A DNA stretch of 64,000 nucleotides from Bacteroidota bacterium (GTDB lineage Bacteria; Bacteroidota; Ignavibacteria; Tepidaquicellales; Tepidaquicellaceae), in contig JAFDZO010000002.1 of NCBI GenBank assembly GCA_018266845.1, positions 62,001 through 126,000 on the forward strand, in the 5' to 3' direction. This document shows, in pieces, positions 1 to 9,800 of this stretch. Every line of letters begins with the position of its first letter. The stretch's first letter is position 1. Below the pieces are notes generated by a model. That model did no database searches. It was given only the letters and a program-made list of their open reading frames with translations, and was not told the DNA's origin. Both the position numbers and the translations under genes were made by a program.

Positions 1-1
1 T

Positions 2-268
2 CAGGGCGGCTCGACAAGTTTTTCTATTCTTTCGGGACCAAGCACTGTTTATGGAGGTGAATTGATTTCGGTAAACGGCAGATGGTGTATGTACAGCGGT
101 GATATTAATCAGGACGATGTAGTTAACGGGAATGACTTTACGATTTTCTCGCAGCAATTCGGGCAGAGCGGGTATCTTGCTTCTGACTTAAACGGCGATG
201 GAGCCGTAAACGGAAACGACTTTACTGTCTTTAGCACGGGATTCGGGCGGCAGACTTTGCATCCGTAA
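2..268 (+). CDS. Dockerin-like secreted protein, C-terminal part (5' end outside window)
   Basis: The reading frame is open from the left edge and ends at TAA 266-268, so only the C-terminus is visible. It holds two tandem dockerin type I-like calcium-binding repeats, DINQDDVVNGNDF and DLNGDGAVNGNDF, each followed by a short helix with FG. Dockerins bind cohesin modules or act as calcium-folded tails. No T9SS sorting domain follows; the protein simply stops after the second repeat. A TTG at 62 opens a shorter frame, but the coding pattern continues upstream of it, so I treat this as a truncated gene. The substrate or catalytic part is not visible. Confidence 0.7.
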   Translation, partial: QGGSTSFSILSGPSTVYGGELISVNGRWCMYSGDINQDDVVNGNDFTIFSQQFGQSGYLASDLNGDGAVNGNDFTVFSTGFGRQTLHP

Positions 269-361
269 TGAATGATTTTTCTCTACTAATTAAAAAATAA
301 AATTTAGACTTTATCCTCAATAGGATTAAGTTGAAAAAATTAAGTAAACTTAATTACAAAA

Positions 362-1573
362 ATGAACAAAAATCTTTTATCCCTTGTATTGTTATTTTTC
401 ATAAGCTGTAATGCTTTCAGCCAATGGAACGTGCAATACAGAACGCAGGTTCTTAAGCAAGGTCCTGACACACTGAAAATCTCCCTTCAGGTGCGATGGA
501 CAGGAGCCGGCGGTTCAGATTTTACAATGAATCAAGGAACTATCAGAGTAAGATGGTCAAATGCAAGCTTTGCAAACATAAGAAGCCTTTCGGCAATTGG
601 AAGCTGTATAGTATTTACCGGCGCAACAAACGGAATGGGATATACATCATCTATCCGCCAGAAGACTGCCGTCGGTTCGGATAGCGCTTATGTAATTTCT
701 CCGCTTGCATTATCTTCTGCCGTGAACTCTAACGGATGGAATACCCCCGCAGAGCTTACCGGCGCAGGAGACCCGGACAGCGGATTTGTTGTTACCAATG
801 CTTACAGGGAAATAGCTCAATTAAAATGGCTGGTATTGAATGCAGGCGGCGCGGCTCAGATAACGATTGATAATGCTGCTTCAGGATTTTTAACAGCGGG
901 AAGATTTGATAATCCGCGAAACTGTCCTTCCGCAAATGCAACCAATTTTGCGTCGGGGAGTTTATTATCCGATGATTCACAAACTTCAAACACTACTCCG
1001 CTTCCTGTTGAGTTAGCTTCTTTTGTTTCATCTGTAAATAAAAACGCAGTTACACTTAATTGGACAACTATAAGCGAGCAAAACAATAAAGGCTTTTCAA
1101 TAGAAAGGACGAAATCAGGAAACGAGCTTCAATGGAACGAAGTAAAGTTCGTAAATGGAGCAGGCAGTTCTTCAAATCCTGTAAACTATTCCTTTGAAGA
1201 TAAAAATTTAACAACGGCAAAATATAAATACAGATTAAAGCAGGTTGACTTCAACGGCAATTACAAGTATTACGAATTGCAAAACGAAGTGGAAGTCGGC
1301 ATTCCGGCAAAATTTGAAATAAGCCAGAACTATCCTAATCCGTTTAATCCGTCAACGAAAATAAATTTTGCTCTTCCTAATGATACTAAGGTAGTGATGA
1401 AAGTCTATGACATTACAGGAAGAGAAGTGCAGACAATATTTAATGATGAGTTAAAACCTGCCGGGTATTATACAGTAGATTTTAACGGCGCGGGGCTTTC
1501 AAGCGGTATCTACATTTACAGAATCCAGACAGATAAAGATGCTGTAACAAAAAAAATGGCTTTGGTTAAATAG
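362..1573 (+). CDS. Secreted T9SS cargo protein, type A sorting domain
   Basis: 403 residues with a signal peptide (MNKNLLSLVLLFFISCNAFSQ, cleavage probably after FSQ). The middle (about 25-215) is a beta-rich domain that I do not recognise. From about 218 (PVELASFVSSVNKNAVTLNW) comes the fibronectin-like linker common before T9SS tails, then the sorting domain with QNYPNPFNPSTKINF, VYDITGREV and a final KKMALVK. The tail should direct export across the outer membrane by the type IX system. It lies 93 nt after the dockerin-like gene on the same strand, so the two may be co-expressed surface proteins. The same C-terminal architecture recurs at 60476-63409. The specific function is unknown. Confidence 0.85.
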   Translation: MNKNLLSLVLLFFISCNAFSQWNVQYRTQVLKQGPDTLKISLQVRWTGAGGSDFTMNQGTIRVRWSNASFANIRSLSAIGSCIVFTGATNGMGYTSSIRQKTAVGSDSAYVISPLALSSAVNSNGWNTPAELTGAGDPDSGFVVTNAYREIAQLKWLVLNAGGAAQITIDNAASGFLTAGRFDNPRNCPSANATNFASGSLLSDDSQTSNTTPLPVELASFVSSVNKNAVTLNWTTISEQNNKGFSIERTKSGNELQWNEVKFVNGAGSSSNPVNYSFEDKNLTTAKYKYRLKQVDFNGNYKYYELQNEVEVGIPAKFEISQNYPNPFNPSTKINFALPNDTKVVMKVYDITGREVQTIFNDELKPAGYYTVDFNGAGLSSGIYIYRIQTDKDAVTKKMALVK

Positions 1574-1580
1574 ATGAAAT

Positions 1581-1621
1581 AAAAACGGCAGGTACTGTTT
1601 GTTTGTATCTGCCGTTTTTTT
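1581..1621 (+). terminator. Rho-independent terminator after T9SS cargo gene
   Basis: Perfect 11-bp stem AAAAACGGCAG (1581-1591) with CTGCCGTTTTT (1609-1619), a 17-nt loop and a run of T to 1621, starting 8 nt after the stop codon of the upstream gene. Confidence 0.85.
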
Positions 1622-1632
1622 GTTAAACAAAA

Positions 1633-1755
1633 ATGGAATTAAAAAAATATAATTACAGCAGCAGAGGTGCCGGAAAAATAAAATTTGCAAAAGAAATTTT
1701 TCTTGTTTGCGCAGGAATAATTTTTTCAATAATTGTCTTCTTGCTTACCCGCTGA
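1633..1755 (+). CDS. Possible 40-residue single-span membrane protein
   Basis: An ATG at 1633 opens a 40-codon frame. The first 20 residues are basic and polar (MELKKYNYSSRGAGK...). Residues 22-38 are strongly hydrophobic (IFLVCAGIIFSIIVFLL), followed by TR and TGA. This is the layout of a small single-span membrane protein. It sits just after a strong terminator and before the MFS gene. There is no clear ribosome binding site and I have no family for it, so it may be chance. Confidence 0.3.
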   Translation: MELKKYNYSSRGAGKIKFAKEIFLVCAGIIFSIIVFLLTR

Positions 1756-1809
1756 AAAGTGAATTACAATTTACAACTTCCTTAACTACCTTTCCGAAAA
1801 ATAAACCTC

Positions 1810-2994
1810 TTGGCTTCAAAAATTTTCTCACGAACTGTATGGATACTTTGCTTTGTCAGTTTGTTTAATGATATTGCAAGTGAAATGCTGTACCCTATTC
1901 TGCCTGTTTATCTAAAAGAAATAGGATTTTCTGTTTTCCTTATCGGACTTCTTGAAGGATTGGCAGATGTAACAAGCGGTATCAGCAAAGGATATTTCGG
2001 TAAGCTCTCCGATATTTCTGGAAGGCGTTTACCATTCATACGAAGCGGGTATTTATTGAGCGTTATTGCAAAGCCAATGTTCGGCATGTTTATCAATCCT
2101 GTTTGGATTTTTTTCGCACGAACTTTTGACAGGTTTGGCAAAGGTATTCGCACATCAGCAAGAGATGCGATGCTTTCAGATGAAACCACAAAAGAAAACA
2201 AAGGCAAAGTATTTGGTCTTCATAGGGGTATGGATACAACCGGGGCGTTTATCGGTCCTATTTTTGCGCTGGTTTACATTTACTTCAATCCCGGAGACTA
2301 CAAGACGATGTTCTTCCTCGCTTTTGCGCCCGGAGCAGTCGGGCTTTTGCTCACTTTTTTAATAAAGGAAAAAAAGCACACAGAAAATTCTAAAAAAGCG
2401 GATTACAACTTTTTTTCATTTTTAAAGTACTGGAAAAATTCTCCTGCCGAATACAAAAAAGTAGTGATTGGTTTTTTATTTTTTGCTTTGATGAACAGCT
2501 CGGACATTTTTCTTTTGCTAAAGGTTAAATCAATGGGATACGATGATACTTATGTAATCGGAGCTTACATTTTTTACAATTTTATATATGCAGTTGTTTC
2601 TTATCCGGCGGGAGTTATTGCCGATAAGCTTAGCATGAAAACCGTTTTTATTTCAGGAATGATAATGTTTGCAGTGGTTTACTTTTTGATGTCGCTGGAG
2701 CTGAGCTTTGTTTTCATAATTGCAGCATTTGTTATTTACGGGCTTTTTGCCGCTTCCACCGAAGGTATTTCCAAAGCGTGGATTACAAACATAGTTTCCA
2801 AAGAAGATACAGGAACTGCACTGGGATTTTTCTTATCGTTTAACAGTATTTGCGCAATGCTTGCAAGCGCTATGGCGGGATTTTTATGGAGCAGCTACTC
2901 TCCTTCGGTAACATTCACATTATCTTACTTAGGGGCAATAATAACCGCTTTTTACTTCATTTTTATGAAATCAAAAAAAATAGCCTTTGAGTAA
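1810..2994 (+). CDS. MFS family permease
   Basis: 394 residues, almost entirely hydrophobic segments, consistent with 12 membrane spans. The loop between spans 2 and 3 carries an MFS motif A-like sequence (GKLSDISGRR, residues about 64-73). The start is a TTG at 1810; no in-frame ATG lies upstream, and the first downstream ATG would remove part of span 1. The N-terminus (LFNDIASEMLYPILPVYL) matches the bacterial MFS_1 group often annotated simply as MFS transporter. The substrate cannot be read from the sequence. A central basic loop (KEKKHTENSKK) separates the two halves. Confidence 0.85.
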   Translation: MASKIFSRTVWILCFVSLFNDIASEMLYPILPVYLKEIGFSVFLIGLLEGLADVTSGISKGYFGKLSDISGRRLPFIRSGYLLSVIAKPMFGMFINPVWIFFARTFDRFGKGIRTSARDAMLSDETTKENKGKVFGLHRGMDTTGAFIGPIFALVYIYFNPGDYKTMFFLAFAPGAVGLLLTFLIKEKKHTENSKKADYNFFSFLKYWKNSPAEYKKVVIGFLFFALMNSSDIFLLLKVKSMGYDDTYVIGAYIFYNFIYAVVSYPAGVIADKLSMKTVFISGMIMFAVVYFLMSLELSFVFIIAAFVIYGLFAASTEGISKAWITNIVSKEDTGTALGFFLSFNSICAMLASAMAGFLWSSYSPSVTFTLSYLGAIITAFYFIFMKSKKIAFE

Positions 2995-3176
2995 TTTATC
3001 CCTTGAAATTATTAAGGTTTTGTAATAGTTTTAGACAACATCAATTAACTCATCTATTTCTTTCTTACTTTATAAATTTAAGATTTGTTAATCGCCTAAT
3101 AAAAGAATTATTTTTTTTATAAAATTATTACCCCCATTTCATTTATCCCGCGAAAGGAAATTTTTTAACTTAACCA

Positions 3177-4502
3177 ATGGATTCGAAAACAGAAACAAGG
3201 AGCAGGGCTTCAGCATCTTCTAATGGAAGCAATTCCATAACAGACACAAAATCTAAAAATGTTACCGATTTAAAGTCGAAAAAAGTTGCTGAACTTATTG
3301 AAATTGCTAAAGGGCTTGGAGTAGCAGGTTATAGCGACCTGAAAAAGCAGGAACTGATATTTAAAATTATTGAAGCGCAGACAAAGAATGACGGCTTTGC
3401 ATATGCTGTAGGTGTTCTTGAGGTATTGCCGGACGGATACGGATTTTTACGCTCTGTTGACTACAACTATCTGCCTTCACCTGATGATATTTACGTTTCA
3501 CCCTCACAAATAAAGAAATTTTTACTCAGAACCGGAGATACGGTAAGCGGACAGGTACGCCCGCCTAAAGAAGGCGAAAGATTTTTCGCTTTGCTAAAAG
3601 TAGAAGCAGTAAACTTTGAAAGCCCTGATACAATAAGGGACAGAATACTTTTTGATAACCTCACACCATTATATCCTAATGAGAAAATAAATCTGGAAAC
3701 AACTCCCGGCGAGTACGGAATGAGAATAATGGATTTATTTACTCCTATCGGAAAAGGTCAGAGAGGTCTTATAGTATCACCGCCGAAAAGCGGTAAAACA
3801 ATTTTACTTCAGACAATTGCTAACAGCATAACAAAGAACCATCCTGAAGTTCATTTAATCGTATTGCTTATTGATGAAAGACCTGAAGAAGTAACGGATA
3901 TGGAGCGCCATGTTAAGGCAGAGGTAATAAGCTCCACATTCGATGAACCACCGGAAAGACACGTTCAGGTTTCAGAAATAGTTCTTCAAAAAGCAAAAAG
4001 ACTTATCGAAGCTAAAAAAGATGTTGTAATACTTCTTGATAGTATTACCCGTCTTGCAAGAGCTCATAACACAGTAATTCCGCATAGCGGAAAAATTCTC
4101 TCCGGCGGTGTTGATGCCAACGCATTGCACAAGCCGAAAAGATTCTTCGGCGCTGCCAGAAACATTGATGAGGGCGGCAGCTTAACAATCATTGCTACTG
4201 CTTTGATAGAAACCGGCAGCAGAATGGACGAAGTTATCTTTGAAGAATTTAAAGGCACGGGTAATATGGAAATTGTATTGGATAGAAGATTATCCGATAG
4301 AAGAGTATTCCCGGCAATTGATTTAAACAAATCCGGCACAAGAAAAGAAGAGCTTCTTATGGCTCCTGATGTGCTTACAAGGGTATGGCTGCTCAGAAAG
4401 TTATTATCTGAGTATAACCCGGTTGAAGCAATGGAATTCCTTCTCGAAAAAATGAGGGGAACAAAATCAAATAAAGAGTTCCTTGCTTCAATGAATTCGT
4501 AA
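3177..4502 (+). CDS. rho: Transcription termination factor Rho
   Basis: 441 residues. After a Ser/Lys-rich extension of about 30 residues comes the Rho N-terminal helical domain (about 31-70), then the cold-shock-like primary RNA-binding domain with [15 protein letters not shown] (79-93). The ATPase core carries Walker [10 protein letters not shown] (about 200-208) and Walker [17 protein letters not shown]. The hexameric helicase loads on untranslated RNA and ends transcription. The extension is modest compared with the long inserts of some Bacteroidota Rho proteins. The gene is preceded by about 180 nt of AT-rich non-coding sequence. Confidence 0.98.
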   Translation: MDSKTETRSRASASSNGSNSITDTKSKNVTDLKSKKVAELIEIAKGLGVAGYSDLKKQELIFKIIEAQTKNDGFAYAVGVLEVLPDGYGFLRSVDYNYLPSPDDIYVSPSQIKKFLLRTGDTVSGQVRPPKEGERFFALLKVEAVNFESPDTIRDRILFDNLTPLYPNEKINLETTPGEYGMRIMDLFTPIGKGQRGLIVSPPKSGKTILLQTIANSITKNHPEVHLIVLLIDERPEEVTDMERHVKAEVISSTFDEPPERHVQVSEIVLQKAKRLIEAKKDVVILLDSITRLARAHNTVIPHSGKILSGGVDANALHKPKRFFGAARNIDEGGSLTIIATALIETGSRMDEVIFEEFKGTGNMEIVLDRRLSDRRVFPAIDLNKSGTRKEELLMAPDVLTRVWLLRKLLSEYNPVEAMEFLLEKMRGTKSNKEFLASMNS

Positions 4503-4527
4503 AGGAATTCCTGGTTGGGATTTCGGA

Positions 4528-4550
4528 TAAAGCCCATCGTTTGGGCTTTA
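4528..4550 (+). terminator. Hairpin after rho, weak terminator
   Basis: Perfect 9-bp stem TAAAGCCCA (4528-4536) with TGGGCTTTA (4542-4550) and a 5-nt loop, 25 nt after rho. No T tract follows, so intrinsic termination is uncertain. A second, imperfect hairpin (TATCCCCGC 4562-4570 with GCGAGGGATA 4579-4588) lies just downstream and could belong to the leader of the RNase G gene. Confidence 0.5.
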
Positions 4551-4702
4551 TATTAATGCAATATCCCCGCTTTTTGGCGCGAGGGATAAAAACGTTCTCT
4601 TATATAATAGAGGAAGGTTATTAAGTAAACCTTAACACTATGATTTTCAAAAATTTTATTTGCGATAATCAGATTTGATGATTTGAACTAACGATATTCA
4701 CG

Positions 4703-6304
4703 ATGAGAAAAGAAATACTGATTAATGCTACTTCTGATGAAACAAGGATAGCGATTACGGAAGACGGCAGAATAGCCGAACTTTTTTTAGAAACACCTGA
4801 AACAGAAAGAAATGTAGGTGATATTTACCTTGGCAAAACCGGAAAAGTTATTCCCGGCATACGCGCGGCTTTTATTGATTTAGGTTTTCCGCAGGACGCT
4901 TTCCTTCATTTTTCAGATATTAGCGATTCGCTTGACGAATACTCTTCCATCATTGGAGATGATTCTGACTTCGAAGACGAAGAAGATGATGAAGAAGAGG
5001 AGCAGCAGGCAAACGGGAACCGCGCAGTTACTAAAAGCGGCAGCCGTCAAAACGGAAATAGAAACTCTTCTAAAGAAATTAATCTTGAACGCGGACAGGA
5101 TATAGTCGTTCAGATTACTAAAGAGCCAGTAGGTAAAAAGGGCTTCCGTGTAACTTCAAAAGTATCCATTCCCGGACGATACCTTGTGCTGATGCCTTTC
5201 GGCAGCCGCATTGGTATTTCCAAAAAGATTTACAATTCCCGCGAGAAAAGAAGATTAAGAGGACTGGTAAAATCTTCCCTTCCAAAAGGGTTCGGAATAA
5301 TTATCAGGACAGTTGCGCAAAATCAGGATGACAAGCTTATCCTTGACGACCTTAATAATCTTATCACAACCTGGAATGACATTTCAACAAAGTTAAAAAC
5401 TGAAAAGCCCCCTTATCTTCTGTATAAAGATGCTTCCACTTTAAACTCCGTAATTAGGGATTTATTCCGCGAAGATGTTAACAAAGTTATAGTTGATTCC
5501 AAAAAACTTCATAAAGAAATTGTTTCTTATTTAGAGATAACTTCGCCGGAATTTTTATCACGCGTTCAGCTTTATTCGGGCAATCAGCCGTTATTTGATT
5601 CCTACAATATAGAGAAGCAGATACAGGAAACAATGCGCCGCAAGGTGTGGCTGAAAAACGGGGGATATATTATTATCGAGCCGACGGAAGCTATGACTGT
5701 AATTGATGTAAACAGCGGAAAGTATGCAAAGTCAAAAGATCAGGAAGTAAACTCGCTTGCAACGAACATTGAAGCTGCGATGGAAATTATCCGGCAGGTA
5801 AGGCTGCGCGATATTGGCGGAATCATTGTGATTGATTTTATTGATTTGTACGATGACAGGAACAAGAAAAAGCTCTATGAAGAAGTAAGGCGCGAATTCA
5901 GAAAAGACCGCGCAAAAGTTACCGTGCTTCCGATTAGCGATTTTGGTCTCTGTCAGATTACAAGGCAGCGTGTAAGGCAGAATATAATTCACACTGTTTC
6001 CGATACATGTATGATGTGTAAGGGAACGGGAAGAATTTCTTCACGGGCAGGATTCCTCACACGCCTTGAAAGAATTTTGCAAAGATATAAAGGCGGCAGC
6101 AACGGATTTTTTATTACACTTAGAGTTAATCCTTATCTTAAGGCATATCTTCAGTCAGGATTTATCAGCGCGATTACAAAATTATCATTAAAATATTTTG
6201 TATGGATAAAGCTTGAAGAAGACGAATCGCTTGCCTTCGATGACGTTAAAATTATTTCTTCAAAGCAGGATAACAAAGACGTAACGGAAGAGTACGACCA
6301 CTAA
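4703..6304 (+). CDS. rng: Ribonuclease E/G family endoribonuclease (RNase G type)
   Basis: 533 residues. An S1 RNA-binding domain occupies the N-terminus (VGDIYLGKTGKVIPGIRAAFID), interrupted at about residues 82-127 by a very acidic, low-complexity insert (DFEDEEDDEEEEQQ). The DNase I-like catalytic region carries the metal-binding aspartates D335 (VIDVNSGK) and D378 (IVIDFIDL). The Zn-link motif CMMC is at 436-439. The length fits RNase G (about 490) plus the insert, and the long scaffold tail of E. coli RNase E is missing. It processes rRNA and mRNA 5' regions. It follows rho by 200 nt. Confidence 0.95.
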   Translation: MRKEILINATSDETRIAITEDGRIAELFLETPETERNVGDIYLGKTGKVIPGIRAAFIDLGFPQDAFLHFSDISDSLDEYSSIIGDDSDFEDEEDDEEEEQQANGNRAVTKSGSRQNGNRNSSKEINLERGQDIVVQITKEPVGKKGFRVTSKVSIPGRYLVLMPFGSRIGISKKIYNSREKRRLRGLVKSSLPKGFGIIIRTVAQNQDDKLILDDLNNLITTWNDISTKLKTEKPPYLLYKDASTLNSVIRDLFREDVNKVIVDSKKLHKEIVSYLEITSPEFLSRVQLYSGNQPLFDSYNIEKQIQETMRRKVWLKNGGYIIIEPTEAMTVIDVNSGKYAKSKDQEVNSLATNIEAAMEIIRQVRLRDIGGIIVIDFIDLYDDRNKKKLYEEVRREFRKDRAKVTVLPISDFGLCQITRQRVRQNIIHTVSDTCMMCKGTGRISSRAGFLTRLERILQRYKGGSNGFFITLRVNPYLKAYLQSGFISAITKLSLKYFVWIKLEEDESLAFDDVKIISSKQDNKDVTEEYDH

Positions 6305-6332
6305 AATTTTATCAAATAGATTTTGTAAGAAG

Positions 6333-6368
6333 AGCTTATCGGTTTAAATATTGATAAGCTTTTTTTAT
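6333..6368 (+). terminator. Rho-independent terminator after RNase G gene
   Basis: 8-bp stem AGCTTATC (6333-6340) with GATAAGCT (6353-6360), followed directly by TTTTTTTATTTTG. It sits between the RNase G stop codon and the glyoxalase-like gene. Confidence 0.8.
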
Positions 6369-6386
6369 TTTGTTAAAAACAAACTG

Positions 6387-6758
6387 ATGAATAAAGTAAA
6401 ACCCATCTTCAGAATTTTTGATTATAAAAAAGCAATTGAGTTCTATGTAGATTTTCTCGGCTTTAAAATTGACTGGGAAAACGGAGGAGGTGAAGCTCCC
6501 GTTTATATGCAGGTTTCGCGCGGAGATGTAACGCTGCATTTATCGGAGCATCACGGAGATGCCTCGCCCGGTTCAAATGTTTTTGTGGAATACAAAAATG
6601 TGAAGGAGCTGCATAAGGAATTAAACGGTAAGGAGTACAAATACAATCGCCCGGGTATTCAGGAAACGGAGTGGAATACTTTGGAAATGAAAGTTAATGA
6701 TCCCTTCGGGAACAGAATTTCTTTTAATCAATATCTTGATAGCAGAAATGAAGGGTAG
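6387..6758 (+). CDS. Glyoxalase/bleomycin resistance (VOC) superfamily protein
   Basis: 123 residues starting at ATG 6387. An upstream in-frame TTG at 6351 would start inside the preceding terminator stem, so I reject it. The fold signature is the VOC pattern: IFRIFDYKKAIEFYVDFLGF at the start, a LHLSEHH metal-ligand strand in the middle and a C-terminal VNDPFGNRISF. The layout resembles the bleomycin-binding protein subgroup (length, acidic patch, PVYMQVSRGDVTLHL). It could bind a small toxic compound or act as a lyase/isomerase; the substrate is not evident. Confidence 0.85.
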   Translation: MNKVKPIFRIFDYKKAIEFYVDFLGFKIDWENGGGEAPVYMQVSRGDVTLHLSEHHGDASPGSNVFVEYKNVKELHKELNGKEYKYNRPGIQETEWNTLEMKVNDPFGNRISFNQYLDSRNEG

Positions 6759-6771
6759 TAAATAATAATTC

Positions 6772-6866
6772 TTCCCTTGAGGGGAGTACTCCTCAAAGCG
6801 GAGGGTGGGGTGTTTGAGAGAACACCCACCGTCTCGCCTTTGGCGAGCCACCTCCCTCAAGGGAGG
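6772..6866. repeat. Dispersed repeat R1 with palindromic ends
   Basis: About 95 bp. The left end is the palindromic TTCCCTTGAGGGGAG region and the right end is CCTCCCTCAAGGGAGG. Between them are a direct pair of hairpin arms (GGGTGTTT...GAACACCC-like) and GTCTCGCCTTTGGCGAG. Its reverse complement matches the element at 28197-28296 over nearly the whole length and a diverged one at 28501-28595. It lies 6 bp from the stop codon of the large outer-membrane gene. ORFs across it are chance. Confidence 0.8.
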
Positions 6867-6872
6867 AATTTT

Positions 6873-9800
6873 TTAGAAGAACGCCCTTATCTCCGCTCTG
6901 CCGGTGTGAACTGCTTTTCTGCTGCCCTCTATTCTTCCGTCATAGTTAAGAGATGCCTGAATGTTTTTGCTGATGCTGTAATCGAATATTCCTCTCCAGA
7001 AATAACTCTTTCCTTCTACTTTTCCATTCGTTAATTCAAACGGAATTGTTGCAAGCGGGTTTGAAAGTCTTACCTCATCACGTTCAAGCTCAAGTCTCAC
7101 CCTCCCAAGTGTAGCGAAAGAATAAATCATTCTTAAAATTTGCTGGTTAATATCGGCTTTGTTAGAAGGCGCGGGATATGTGTCATCTGCCCGGGTAAAA
7201 TTTAACGTGAAGCCGCTTTCAATCTGCTGAACAGGTCTGTAAGAAAAATCAAAATTTATTCCGTCCGAATCTATGTTCCTGTTCCTTACCGATGCAACGG
7301 GAGCAATGTTTCTGTCGGTTTTATTCAGATACTCTATGTTGGTAGTAACATCTTTTGTAAGCCCCACTTTAAGCTTTGCAGAGCGCTGTATGCTAAGCGA
7401 GCGTTCATTCCCGCTGGTGTATTGCGTGAACCCCTTTTGCTGAATATATCTTAACCGCAGTGAATATTCAGGATTGAACTCAAAAAAATTAACATCCTGC
7501 TGGAACACCTGCGAGCCGGCAAGTGTATTGCTGTCGTTAAGAAAAGTGCCTGTATGGAGAAAATATAAATCAGAGGTATTAGGGTTTTTACTTTTTTCAT
7601 CAATCCGGTAATATGACTCAAGCGAAAGATTATTTATAACATCGCTTAAAAAATTATTGCTGTTTAAATACAAAAATCTCGAAGGCCTGATTAGAAGGCG
7701 CGCCGAAGTTTTTACATCTACAATAGGGAATAACTGGTCAGTCGGTAGATTTACTTTTATGTAATTACCGTCATTGTTTGTTGCAAGCTGGAATTCATTT
7801 TCATCCTGCAATCCGTTGCTGTTTAAATCTCCCAGATAGATATAGTTTCCCTGTCCTGTTTGCACAAGCACAAATAATTTTTCAATCTTAGCCGTTCTTT
7901 CACTGGATACATTATAAAGTAAATCTGTTTGTGCGCCGGAATTAAACGGGTCTATTCTCATAGTTGAATTTACAAGGATAGTCTGGTTATCAGAAAATCC
8001 TTTCTGAACATAGGCATCGGAATATTTTTTATCTCTAATGGAAATATCGAAAGCAGAGTTCAGCCATGAAAGCCCGTTGTATTTCAATCCATAAATCTGC
8101 GTGTAAGTTTTTGATTCATTCTGAAGAATGCCTAAATCGGTTAAGTCATCATTTCTGAAATTGAATTCGGCATACAATCCAAGATTATAAAAATTGCTTA
8201 GAGTAATTCTCGGCTTTACTTCATTGAATGCAAAGCTGCCGTACTTTACACTATCGCCGAAAATTTTTTGAAACACATCATTTCTGTTTTCTCCGTAGTA
8301 ACTCACTTTAAATTCAAACGCAGCGGGATTATCTTTCTGAATATGAAGCTCTTTTAAAAGACTTAAAGAAGCTTTTTGTTTTATCCACCGGCTTTTGGAG
8401 TTATCTGTAGTGTAATCGGAGTTTACTATATCAATATTGTATGATACTTCGGGAAGTTTTAATGAATCATTTTTGAAAACAAATCCCGCATTAGTTCTTA
8501 AAGCGTTAAAAAAATCCCCGCGTTTTAGCTGACCGAATAATCCGCCTATGGTAAGATTTTTTACAGGCTGAATTTTTAACGTTCCCTCACGCAAATCTTC
8601 CGTCGCATTAGAAGAATCCTGAATGTCGTAAGTTCTGATAAATTCCACGGAGTTTATTCTATCCAGTGAAGTGAAAGATTCATTCACATACCTTTCCCTG
8701 AAACTCAGCTCTAAACTATGAAAATTCATCCCGAATAAACCAACCTTCTCTTTTTTAAAGCCAATCTGACCTAGTATTGCAGCGCCTTTTGTATCTATCA
8801 ATGGGTCATTCGAAAATTTATTCCGGTTAAGTAATGAATATGCCGATTCCACATTTACATAAAATTCATTTTTAGGAGTGCTATAGGTCAGCTTTAAATC
8901 TCCCATCTGATAAGCAGTAGGAATTGGAATAAAAACTATCGGAGCATAGTTGCCCTGATTAGTCCCGACAAAAGTATATTCGTAAATTGTTTTTTTGATG
9001 TAATCACCTAATCCGCTGCCTACCAACGAAAACGCCACATTATAAACTGCGTTTGGGTTTCCGGGGGCGTACCTGTAAACTGTATCCCGCGCTTCGCCGA
9101 TAAGTGTATCCACCTGAATGTATAAACCTTTGCTGTTTCCCAATGAGTCAAGCCCAACATACGTTACACCTGACTTCACTGCTTTATTTTTATCAGCGCC
9201 TGCTTGCGAAAGTATCTGTCTATCAGTATCGGTTAAATCAAAATCTATTGTCTTCCCTTCATTATCATTTTCGTTTACGTAAGATGCCTTCAGTAAAATT
9301 CTGTCACTGAATAAACTCCACTGGTTTCTGCCTGAAATAAGCGCGCGCGAATATTTCCTGTCGGAGTACTCAAAGTCAACAGTTATTCTTGTTGCATTAG
9401 TAATAATTCTCCTGCTTGTGAAAGTTACTTCTCCGATACCATAGTCTATAGTATAGTCTGCCTGGTCGCCGCGTACCATTAAAATTCCGTCTATGTAAAC
9501 GCGTTCCGAGCCGGAAAGCACAAGTATATTTATCTCGTTTTCTTTACCGATGAGGCGGTAAGGTCCCTGCACTCCGTCGGAACCGTTGAATTTGTTTGTA
9601 TTAAACTTACCCCTGCTGATTGCACCCGTCAGCTGCGCATCGCCTATCCCGTAATCTAAGTATCCTTTTACACCCTGAATTTTTCTTGTGAAGTTTGCGA
9701 ATTCCGTATTGGTAAAGTTCACATTGATGTCGCCCAATGTACCCGTTACATTTTTGCTGCGAAGCTCAATAAATACTTTATCAAGCTCCTGCAATTTTTG

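Noticed and set aside
4064-4537. 157-codon antisense frame over the end of rho
   Set aside because: Rho coding is certain on the other strand.
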